NCBI GenBank assembly: GCA_903887655.1
Contig: CAISQQ010000341.1
Coordinates: 1 to 5,510, forward strand
DNA from: an uncultured Burkholderiales bacterium
Lineage (GTDB): Bacteria; Pseudomonadota; Gammaproteobacteria; Burkholderiales; Burkholderiaceae_C
Reading direction: 5' to 3'
DNA: 5,510 nucleotides
The notes beneath the pieces were generated by a model that was given only the letters and a program-made list of their open reading frames with translations, was not told the origin of the DNA and did not search any database. This document shows, in pieces, positions 1 to 5,510 of the stretch. The first letter of the stretch is position 1, and each line of letters opens with the position of its first letter. The translations under genes and the position numbers were made by a program.

Positions 1-3
1 CAT
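1..3 (-). CDS. Start codon of a nitrogen-regulated gene leaving the window (possibly glutamine synthetase)
   Basis: Only the ATG is inside the window; the rest of the gene lies to the left. It is called as a gene because the minus strand shows an AGGAG ribosome binding site (11-15) seven bases before this ATG, a sigma-54 promoter about 55-70 bases upstream and an NtrC-type palindrome further upstream. That arrangement is known from genes of nitrogen assimilation such as glnA, glnK-amtB and nitrogen-source transporters. By inference glnA is the likeliest identity, but no residue of the protein can be read here, so no symbol is given. The predicted untranslated leader is about 42 nt. Confidence 0.6.
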
Positions 4-10
4 CAGAATT

Positions 11-15
11 CTCCT
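11..15 (-). promoter_or_regulatory. Ribosome binding site of the gene starting at the left edge
   Basis: The minus strand reads AGGAG, followed by a seven-base spacer and ATG at 3-1. This is a near-ideal Shine-Dalgarno arrangement and the main direct evidence that the ATG at the window edge is a real start. Confidence 0.75.
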
Positions 16-55
16 GAAATATCGGTTGGGGTTGATTATGGGTCTTGATTAGACG

Positions 56-71
56 AGCAGATTTTGTGCCA
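56..71 (-). promoter_or_regulatory. Sigma-54 (RpoN) -24/-12 promoter
   Basis: The minus strand reads TGGCACAAAATCTGCT. The invariant GG (70-69) and GC (58-57) are separated by exactly ten bases, as sigma-54 promoters require, and the -24 element TGGCAC matches the consensus fully. The -12 element is CTGCT against the consensus TTGCA/T, one mismatch. Transcription would begin near position 45. Sigma-54 promoters need an enhancer-binding activator, and a matching NtrC-type site lies upstream at 196-212. The call rests on motif and spacing alone. Confidence 0.75.
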
Positions 72-124
72 TCTGCAGTTCACAAGGGTCCTGTCTTGAT
101 CATACAAAACAATTGCATTGTAAT

Positions 125-148
125 TGCCCAAAAGCCGCCTTTTAGGCA
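125..148 (-). terminator. Hairpin-forming dyad downstream of the CinA-like gene, possible transcription terminator
   Basis: Arms 125-134 and 139-148 pair over ten base pairs around a four-base loop. In minus-strand RNA the single mismatch becomes a G-U wobble, so the stem is unbroken in that direction but interrupted on the plus strand. It lies about 97 bp after the CinA-like stop codon, where the urt transcript would be expected to end. No clear U-run follows, so as an intrinsic terminator it is weak. It could instead be a protein-binding dyad between the NtrC-type site and the sigma-54 promoter. Confidence 0.35.
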
Positions 149-195
149 CAAAAACAAGGCCTGAACCAAAATCAACGAATACACAAACACTACAT

Positions 196-212
196 TGCAC
201 CATTATAGTGCA
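196..212 (-). promoter_or_regulatory. NtrC-type enhancer site
   Basis: The plus strand reads TGCACCATTATAGTGCA, a TGCAC-N7-GTGCA palindrome; with the flanking T and A the symmetry extends over 195-213. It matches the known NtrC (NRI) binding pattern, TGCACYA-N3-TRGTGCA, at every constrained position. Its centre is roughly 159 bp upstream of the predicted start of the sigma-54 promoter at 56-71, within the range over which NtrC acts by DNA looping. The site is symmetric; the strand given is that of the promoter it probably serves. Only one clear copy is seen, while many glnA promoters have two. Confidence 0.75.
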
Positions 213-245
213 AAATTAAATCATCGCCCGCGCCTACTCAATCCA

Positions 246-1097
246 TCAGCGCACCAATTCGGGGCCAATTGATGCACCAAATTCGCGCAAGCTCTGAAGC
301 ATCGACTCATAAGCAGGTTGAGCCAATTCAGGTCGACCTTTCACGCCCAGCTCGATATGGCGACCATGCTCGGGGTGGTCAACGCTGGGGAGGCTGAAGA
401 CTTTCACACCCTCAAAGACCCTTTCGAGCTCAATCATGATGGGGGTCAAGGCAGCTTCCATCGCACCGTAGACGATGACGGACTTTTCGATCCAGGCACT
501 CAAATCAAACCATTGAGCGCAATAGGTATCGAGCACCCACTCCATCATCGGCCAAGCCATCACTGGAAAGCCGGGCACAAAATACACCCGAGCCCAAGGG
601 TGCTGGGCCAACACCTCAGGATCGCGAGTGGAGCACTGAAAGCCGGCGATGTTGTTGTAAGGATTGGGAATGATATCGGCCCCGACAGGGAACATTCCCA
701 TGTTCAGGCGATGAATGTGGTTGGGGTGATCGGGCTCATAGGGCTGGCCGCTCTCCAGAGCCTGGTCTTGGATCCGCTTTCTGATGAAGGCCTCGGCTTG
801 AGGATGCAAACTCAATTCCAAGGCCAGCGCTTTGGCGGCACACTGACGGGTGTGGTCGTCAGGCGTGGCACCAATGCCACCGCAAGAAAAGACAATGTCC
901 CCGCTTTCAAAAGCACTGGCCAAGGTCTGGGTAATGCGCTGAGGATCATCCCCAACGTAGTGGGCGTAAGACAAACTCAGGCCACGTTTGGACAAGAGCT
1001 CAATGAGCCGAGGCATGTGTTTATCGGCTCGCTTACCGGAGAGAATTTCATCTCCCACAATGATGAGGCCAAAGTTGGGTTTGTTGTTTGAGGTCAT
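246..1097 (-). CDS. CinA-like molybdopterin-binding (MoCF domain) protein
   Basis: The 283-residue protein is one MoCF/MoaB-MogA-like domain of the kind found at the amino end of CinA. Seen directly are the opening beta strand with GDEILSG (residues 15-21), the glycine-rich SCGGIGATPDDHT loop (71-83), which is the family's pterin/nucleotide-binding signature, and the FVPGFP segment (173-178). The CinA carboxy-terminal nicotinamide-nucleotide amidase domain is absent, so this is the short stand-alone type, often labelled 'competence/damage-inducible protein A' or 'molybdopterin-binding protein'. The substrate is not established, and a competence role should not be assumed. The ATG at 1097 is preferred because homology begins at about residue 9; an in-frame GTG at 1130 would add eleven residues. 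Neither start has a good ribosome binding site. The gene follows urtE by 133 bp on the same strand and may be read through from it. Confidence 0.85.
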   Translation of the reverse strand: MTSNNKPNFGLIIVGDEILSGKRADKHMPRLIELLSKRGLSLSYAHYVGDDPQRITQTLASAFESGDIVFSCGGIGATPDDHTRQCAAKALALELSLHPQAEAFIRKRIQDQALESGQPYEPDHPNHIHRLNMGMFPVGADIIPNPYNNIAGFQCSTRDPEVLAQHPWARVYFVPGFPVMAWPMMEWVLDTYCAQWFDLSAWIEKSVIVYGAMEAALTPIMIELERVFEGVKVFSLPSVDHPEHGRHIELGVKGRPELAQPAYESMLQSLREFGASIGPELVR

Positions 1098-1230
1098 GAC
1101 GCAAGGTTGACGATGAATGGAGACATCCACAGTTTAATGGATCACGATGACCATGGACCTCGGAGCTTGAACGTTGGGGGCCAGCCAATGACCAAAGCTC
1201 AACCAACGCTCACATCAAACAATCGTTCTC

Positions 1231-1926
1231 TCAGATGGCCACCATTTGGCGAATGCCCTTGGCCTGCATTTCACTGCCGGGCCCGTGAGCAATGACTTCA
1301 CCGCGCTCCATCACGCAATAGCGATCAGCCAACTCCTCAGCAAAATCGTAATACTGCTCGCACAACAAAATGGCCATGTCACCGCGCTCAGCCAGCATTT
1401 TGATCACGCGACCAATGTCTTTGATGATGCTGGGCTGAATCCCCTCGGTGGGCTCGTCGAGCACCAACAGCTTGGGCTTGGCCGCCAGCGCTCGCGCGAT
1501 GGCCAACTGCTGCTGCTGACCTCCTGATAAGTCACCCCCACGGCGGTGCTGCATCTGCGCCAAAACAGGGAAAAGCTCATAAAGTTCATCAGGAACTTTG
1601 GCGCTCGCCGCCTTCATCGCCAAGCCCATTTGCAAATTTTCAAGCACCGTTAAACGACCAAAAATCTCACGCCCCTGAGGCACATAACCAATGCCCACTC
1701 GAGCGCGTTGATAAGGGGTCATGTGATGGATCGGCTTGCCCTCCAACTTGATTTCACCACTGCGGATGGGTACCACCCCCATCAAGGACTTGAGCAAAGT
1801 GGTTTTACCAACCCCGTTGCGACCCAAAAGAACCGTGACTTGACCGAGTTCTGCCTCCAAGGAGACCGAGCGCAAAATATGTGAGCCGCCGTAATACTGA
1901 TTGACTTGATCAAGAGTTAATAACAT
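1231..1926 (-). CDS. urtE: Urea ABC transporter ATP-binding subunit UrtE
   Basis: This is one of the two cytoplasmic ATPases that drive urea import, a LivF-type ABC protein of 231 residues, the usual UrtE length. Visible motifs are Walker A GRNGVGKT (35-42), Q-loop Gln84 in YVPQGREIFG, signature LSGGQQQ (133-139) and Walker B LLVLDEP (153-159, with Asp157 and catalytic Glu158). The switch position carries Gln191 (CEQ) in place of His, which is normal for the LivF/UrtE branch. The YVPQGREIFG wording and the position after urtD separate UrtE from a generic branched-chain amino acid LivF. The ATG begins on the base right after the urtD TGA, with only a weak GGGG element upstream, so translation is probably coupled to urtD. 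Confidence 0.95.
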   Translation of the reverse strand: MLLTLDQVNQYYGGSHILRSVSLEAELGQVTVLLGRNGVGKTTLLKSLMGVVPIRSGEIKLEGKPIHHMTPYQRARVGIGYVPQGREIFGRLTVLENLQMGLAMKAASAKVPDELYELFPVLAQMQHRRGGDLSGGQQQQLAIARALAAKPKLLVLDEPTEGIQPSIIKDIGRVIKMLAERGDMAILLCEQYYDFAEELADRYCVMERGEVIAHGPGSEMQAKGIRQMVAI

Positions 1927-2808
1927 TCATCGCCCCAAATAAACTTCAATCACCCGCTCATCATTTTGAACTTCCTGCAAAGTCCCCTGCGCCAACACTG
2001 AGCCCTCACTGAGCACGGTAACGGTCTCAGAAATGGCGGCAATAAAGCTCATGTCATGCTCGACCACCATCAAAGAGTGCTTGCCTTTTAAGGACAAAAA
2101 AAGCTCTGCGGTTCGTGCCGTTTCTTGGTCGGTCATCCCTGCCACGGGCTCATCGAGCAGCAACAACACAGGGTCTTGCATGAGCAGCATGCCAATCTCA
2201 AGCCACTGCTTTTGACCATGGCTTAAATAACCCGCTTCTTGGTACACGTGCGCTCCCAACTGGATGGTCTCAAGCACCTCAGACAAACGGTCCGAGTAAG
2301 CCGAATCGAGTTGAAACAACAAAGATGACGCCACCCCCTTACCATTGCGAGTCTTCAGAGCCAACTCCAAATTCTCAAACACATTGAGGTGCTCAAAAAC
2401 GGTGGGTTTTTGAAACTTACGACCCACCCCTAACTGGGCAATCTCGGGCTCACTGTGCTGGAGCAAATCGATGGTGCTGCCTAAAAATACCTGGCCAGCA
2501 TCCGGTCTCGTTTTACCCGTGATGATGTCCATCATGGTGGTCTTGCCCGCGCCGTTGGGCCCAATGACACAGCGAAGCTCGCCTGGAGCGATGTCAATAT
2601 TCAAGTTATTGATGGCCTTAAAGCCATCAAAACTCACATGGACACCTTCCAAATACAAAATACGACCATGGGCCACATCGATCTCGCCTTGAGTCTTCAA
2701 GCGCGAATAACTGGTCCCTCGACCACCTGAATCGGTGTTGACCGCCTGGACTTTGGTCAAATGCGCCTCAATGCGCTGGGACCCAAGCTCCATTAAATCG
2801 GGCGTCAT
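1927..2808 (-). CDS. urtD: Urea ABC transporter ATP-binding subunit UrtD
   Basis: This LivG-type ATPase of 293 residues pairs with UrtE on the cytoplasmic face of the UrtB-UrtC channel. Motifs in order are Walker A GPNGAGKT (83-90), Q-loop Gln133 in KFQKP, signature LSHGQ (195-199), Walker B LLLLDEP (215-221, Asp219, Glu220) and switch His251 in VVEHDM. About 50 residues precede the ATPase core and include GTSYSRL and HGRILYLE, an extension typical of proteobacterial UrtD and absent from LivG. The start at 2808 is chosen for its AAGGAG ribosome binding site, its ATGA overlap with the urtC stop and its fit to the family amino terminus. The frame stays open upstream to 3015, but that stretch is the reverse reading of urtC. 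Confidence 0.95.
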   Translation of the reverse strand: MTPDLMELGSQRIEAHLTKVQAVNTDSGGRGTSYSRLKTQGEIDVAHGRILYLEGVHVSFDGFKAINNLNIDIAPGELRCVIGPNGAGKTTMMDIITGKTRPDAGQVFLGSTIDLLQHSEPEIAQLGVGRKFQKPTVFEHLNVFENLELALKTRNGKGVASSLLFQLDSAYSDRLSEVLETIQLGAHVYQEAGYLSHGQKQWLEIGMLLMQDPVLLLLDEPVAGMTDQETARTAELFLSLKGKHSLMVVEHDMSFIAAISETVTVLSEGSVLAQGTLQEVQNDERVIEVYLGR

Positions 2809-2821
2809 GAGTGAGCTCCTT
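2805..2821 (-). promoter_or_regulatory. urtC-urtD ATGA overlap with ribosome binding site
   Basis: The urtD ATG (2808-2806) shares two bases with the urtC TGA (2807-2805), forming ATGA. A strong AAGGAG element (2821-2816) sits seven bases before the ATG, inside the last urtC codons. The arrangement decides the urtD start and suggests termination-reinitiation coupling of permease and ATPase synthesis. Confidence 0.85.
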
Positions 2822-3923
2822 CTTTTTTGAAGTATTTTTGAACAAATCCCACCACCCCCAATGGCAAAAACAATGTCACCAAGATGAACAACGCACCCAG
2901 GAAATAAAGCCAAATGGAAGGTGCTGTGACGGTGAGCCAACTTTTGGCCAGGTTCACCAAGAATGCACCCACGATTGGACCAATCAAGGTACCACGCCCC
3001 CCCACCGCCGTCCAAATGGCAATCTCAATCGATTGAGCCGGACTCATCTCGCTTGGGTTGATGATTCCCACTTGGGGAACGTAGAGGGCACCAGCGACAG
3101 CACACATCAAGGCCGAGAGTGTCCAGATTGACAATTTATACGGCAAGGGCGAGTAACCCGAAAACATCACCCGACTCTCGGCATCACGAATGGCCATTAA
3201 AACACGGCCCATCTTGCTCGCCATGATCCATTTCGCCAACAAATAAAAGCCCAACAAAAATACCCCTGACAAGATGAATAACAGTATCCTCATTTCTTGC
3301 GTTGCGATGGGGTAGCCGAGGATGCGTTTAAAGTCCGTAAAACCATTGTTGCCACCAAAGCCCGTTTCATTTCTAAAGAACAACAGCATGCACGCATAAG
3401 TCATGGCCTGCGTGATGATGGAGAAATAAACCCCCTTGATGCGCGAGCGAAATGCGAAATACCCAAAGATCCATGCAATCAATGCCGGAACGATCAGAAT
3501 GGTGAGAACGGTGGCCCAAAAACTGTCGCTCAATGCCCAATGCCAGGGCAAGGTTTTCCAGTCCAGGAAAACCATGAAATCGGGCAAATCGGATTTGTAA
3601 TTGCCGTCTCGACCGATTTGTCGCATCAAGTACATGCCCATGGCGTAACCACCGAGCGCAAAAAACAAACCATGCCCAAGCGACAAAATACCAGTAAAAC
3701 CCCAAATCAAATCCATGGCCAAGGCACAAATGGCGTAGCACATGATTTTCCCAACCAAAGCAATGGCAAAGTCACTCACATGAAAAATACTGCTGGGTGA
3801 CACCACCATATTGAGCAGGGGAATGCCCAAGCACACCAAGAGCGCCAAAACGGCAAATACACCCCAACCCCAAGGGGTGAGCAAGCTCTTGGGCTGGGCA
3901 AAGAGGATGGATGGTTGGGTCAT
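2805..3923 (-). CDS. urtC: Urea ABC transporter permease UrtC
   Basis: This is the second membrane subunit of the urea importer, a LivM-type permease of 372 residues. About nine hydrophobic segments can be seen, near 18-40, 52-72, 76-100, 135-157, 164-182, 211-233, 263-284, 297-325 and 335-362. The cytoplasmic coupling loop that meets the ATPases is visible as GRVLMAIRDAESRVMFSGY (239-257), corresponding to the EAA-like loop of LivM. The VGGRGTLIGPIVGA segment (307-320) is a further family hallmark. The ATG at 3923 begins MTQPS, fits the family and leaves a 70-bp gap after urtB; its ribosome binding site is weak (ACGGAC). An in-frame TTG at 3971 would add sixteen residues and is less likely. 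Confidence 0.95.
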   Translation of the reverse strand: MTQPSILFAQPKSLLTPWGWGVFAVLALLVCLGIPLLNMVVSPSSIFHVSDFAIALVGKIMCYAICALAMDLIWGFTGILSLGHGLFFALGGYAMGMYLMRQIGRDGNYKSDLPDFMVFLDWKTLPWHWALSDSFWATVLTILIVPALIAWIFGYFAFRSRIKGVYFSIITQAMTYACMLLFFRNETGFGGNNGFTDFKRILGYPIATQEMRILLFILSGVFLLGFYLLAKWIMASKMGRVLMAIRDAESRVMFSGYSPLPYKLSIWTLSALMCAVAGALYVPQVGIINPSEMSPAQSIEIAIWTAVGGRGTLIGPIVGAFLVNLAKSWLTVTAPSIWLYFLGALFILVTLFLPLGVVGFVQKYFKKEGAHS

Positions 3924-3971
3924 GATGTCCGTATCAAACAAATAAAAAAAATTCAGAGCACATTCGTTCAA

Positions 3972-3995
3972 AAAGTAACGCTGTCATTGCACTTT
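3972..3995 (-). other. Weak hairpin in the urtB-urtC gap, followed by a T-tract
   Basis: On the minus strand AAAGT (3995-3991) pairs with ACTTT (3976-3972) and AATG (3988-3985) pairs with CGTT (3980-3977), closing the four-base loop ACAG; two bases are left as a bulge. The left arm includes part of the urtB stop codon. Two further T follow directly, and a run of eight T occurs about 20 bases later (3951-3944). It resembles a leaky terminator or a processing site inside the operon, but the stem is AT-rich and weak. Confidence 0.25.
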
Positions 3996-5510
3996 AAGCT
4001 TCGGCAGAGCGTCCCTTCATCGCAAAGAGTCCTTGGGGTCTTTTTTGAATAAAGAAAATGATGAACACCAAAACGGCGATCTTGGCAAGGACTGCGCCCG
4101 CGACGCCTTCCAGGAGTTTGTTGATGACACCCAAGCCAATGGCGGCGTAAACACTGCCCAATAGTTGGCCTACGCCACCCAAGACCACCACCATGAAGGA
4201 GTCAACAATATAACTTTGTCCCAAGTCAGGCCCCACATTGCCAATCTGACTCAAAGCACAACCGGCAAGTCCCGCGATTCCAGAGCCCAGAGCAAATGCA
4301 TAGGTGTCAATGCGCGAGGTGTTCACACCCAGGCATGACGCCATGGGACGGTTTTGAGTGACGCCGCGAACAAACAGTCCTAAGCGTGTACGACCGATGA
4401 GTAAACTCATCCCCAGGAGAACCAAACTGGCAAAAACGATGATCAGCATGCGGTTCCAAGGCAAGATCAGATTCGACAACACTTCAATGCCACCACTCAT
4501 CCAGACGGGGTTTTCCACCCCCACGTTTTGTGCGCCAAAGATGGATCGCACCAACTGCATGAGCATCAAACTGATCCCCCAAGTCGCCAGCAAAGTCTCA
4601 AGAGGCCGACCATATAAATGCTTCAATACCACTCGCTCGATGACAGCGCCGACCACTGCAGAGGTCAAAAATGAAGCAGGAATGGCCACCAATAAATAAG
4701 CGTCAAACCACTCGGGATAATGTGCACGGAAAAACACCTGCACAACATAGGTGGCATAAGCCCCAACCATCATGAGCTCACCGTGCGCCATGTTGATCAC
4801 ACCCATCAAGCCGTAGGTGATGGCCAAACCTAGCGCCACCAAAAGCAAAATCGAGCCCAAACTCAGGCCTGTAAAAATAACCCCCAGGCGTTCACCCCAA
4901 GCCAAAGCGGATTGAATTTGTTGCAATGATTTTTTAATTTCTGCTTTGATCTCGACATTCGCCTCTTGCCCCATGCGGTCATTGAGGATGCGTTGTGTAT
5001 CTGGTGTTTTGCTGTTGCCCAGGGTTTTCACCGAAGCGAGTCGGATCGCATCGTCTGGACTATTGATTTCGATAGCGGCCTTGGCATAAGTCAACTGGAT
5101 TTTCAATGCATCGACTTGTTCTGCCTCGAGTGCCTTGACGAGCAATGGTAATTTGTCAGGGTCTGGCTCTTTGAGCATGGCCTTGATGGCTTTCAAACGA
5201 AGCGCTTGATCTGGACTCAATAAGCTCAAACTGGCCAGGGCAGCATCAAGCTCTCCGCGCATGCGGTTGTTGCTCACCACATCCTCAGCGCTGTCGGGCA
5301 TGTCGAGACTCTCCCCTGTGACTGGATCGATGGCTTTGGCGCCTTGCACGACATAGACTTGTTGTTGGGCAATTTTTACGCTGTCATTGGAGAGCGCTTG
5401 AATCAAAACAATGGCTCTGGGATCAGCATGCTCGATGACGGCTGCAAGCGCCTTGAGCCTGTCGTCGGTCTCACCGCTGGACAATGCAAAAGCCTCTTGG
5501 GGCGTGAGCG
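3994..5510 (-). CDS. urtB: Urea ABC transporter permease UrtB (amino end missing)
   Basis: This is the first membrane subunit of the urea importer, a LivH-type permease with a long extra amino-terminal domain. The frame is open to the right edge: 504 residues are visible, starting LTPQEAFAL, and the usual signal peptide of a few dozen residues is expected outside. Residues 1-200 (counted from the first whole codon) are helical and repeat-like, with paired segments such as PDQALRLKAIKAM and PDDAIRLASVKTL; this is the HEAT-like, presumably periplasmic region known in UrtB. From about 205 there is a permease with some eight membrane segments, including GLMGVINMAHGELMMVGAYA, the family hallmark. 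The coupling loop lies around 375-400 (TRLGLFVRGVTQNRPMA). A TTG at 5484 lies within the conserved amino-terminal region and is not a start. urtA is expected further right. Confidence 0.95.
   Translation of the reverse strand, partial: LTPQEAFALSSGETDDRLKALAAVIEHADPRAIVLIQALSNDSVKIAQQQVYVVQGAKAIDPVTGESLDMPDSAEDVVSNNRMRGELDAALASLSLLSPDQALRLKAIKAMLKEPDPDKLPLLVKALEAEQVDALKIQLTYAKAAIEINSPDDAIRLASVKTLGNSKTPDTQRILNDRMGQEANVEIKAEIKKSLQQIQSALAWGERLGVIFTGLSLGSILLLVALGLAITYGLMGVINMAHGELMMVGAYATYVVQVFFRAHYPEWFDAYLLVAIPASFLTSAVVGAVIERVVLKHLYGRPLETLLATWGISLMLMQLVRSIFGAQNVGVENPVWMSGGIEVLSNLILPWNRMLIIVFASLVLLGMSLLIGRTRLGLFVRGVTQNRPMASCLGVNTSRIDTYAFALGSGIAGLAGCALSQIGNVGPDLGQSYIVDSFMVVVLGGVGQLLGSVYAAIGLGVINKLLEGVAGAVLAKIAVLVFIIFFIQKRPQGLFAMKGRSAEA

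Noticed and set aside
169..183. Possible IHF site (AATCAA followed by four bases and TAC) between enhancer and promoter
   Set aside because: The second half does not match the TTR consensus, so the resemblance is not strong enough to annotate.
318..1091. Long plus-strand open frame of 257 codons opposite the CinA-like gene
   Set aside because: The minus-strand reading has clear MoCF motifs over its whole length. The plus-strand product is rich in His, Gly and Gln, has no recognisable domain, and looks like a shadow of the codon pattern.
1339..1359. Missing switch histidine in UrtE (Gln191 in the CEQ motif)
   Set aside because: Glutamine at this place is usual in LivF/UrtE ATPases, so it is not evidence of an inactive protein.
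2809..3015. Upstream extension of urtD by 69 codons into urtC
   Set aside because: The ATG at 2808 has a strong ribosome binding site, an ATGA overlap and the family amino terminus. The extension is out-of-frame urtC sequence.
3297..3800. Plus-strand open frame inside urtC, and a second minus-strand frame at 3373-3741
   Set aside because: Both lie wholly within the well-supported UrtC permease and give low-complexity, non-family proteins, so they are shadows.
3924..3971. TTG start adding sixteen residues to UrtC
   Set aside because: The added residues are not family-like and include the product of the T-tract; the ATG at 3923 gives the normal UrtC beginning.
1..5510. CRISPR array, insertion sequence, tRNA or rRNA, phage or defence genes
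   Set aside because: No repeat-spacer pattern, transposase-like frame, terminal inverted repeats or RNA gene signature was seen on either strand; the window is a conventional metabolic transport locus.

Overview
The window reads almost entirely on the minus strand. It holds most of a high-affinity urea uptake operon in the order urtB-urtC-urtD-urtE (right to left). A stand-alone molybdopterin-binding (CinA-like, MoCF-domain) gene follows, and then the control region and start codon of another minus-strand gene that leaves the window at the left edge. The moderate base composition, the protein wording (for example the conserved UrtD N-terminal segment with 'GTSYSRL' and 'HGRILYLE', and UrtB with a HEAT-like amino-terminal half) and the NtrC/sigma-54 signals together suggest a Gram-negative proteobacterium, most likely a betaproteobacterium of the order Burkholderiales. 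I cannot name a genus.

Right part (about 2805-5510): the two membrane subunits. UrtB enters from the right edge without its first residues and carries a long soluble amino-terminal domain followed by a LivH-type permease. UrtC is the LivM-type permease. Middle part (1231-2808): the two ATPases UrtD and UrtE, tightly packed. urtC and urtD share an ATGA overlap, and the urtE ATG follows the urtD stop directly, so stoichiometric, translationally coupled production is expected. The periplasmic binding protein gene urtA is expected just beyond the right edge but is not visible. Together the subunits would import urea as a nitrogen source. No urease gene is in the window.

Left part (1-1097): the CinA-like gene lies 133 bp after urtE on the same strand and ends at 246. 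The following 245 bp are non-coding and contain, in order of transcription, a near-perfect NtrC-type palindrome (196-212), a hairpin-forming dyad (125-148), a -24/-12 sigma-54 promoter with exact GG-N10-GC spacing (56-71), a good ribosome binding site (11-15) and an ATG at 3-1. The gene starting there is thus very probably a nitrogen-starvation gene. glnA (glutamine synthetase) is the best guess, but no coding sequence is visible to prove it. It would fit functionally: urea import supplies ammonia, which glutamine synthetase assimilates.

I see no mobile element, CRISPR array, RNA gene or clearly undescribed system. The observations most worth a second look are the nitrogen-control promoter and the position of the molybdopterin-binding gene between urt and that promoter.
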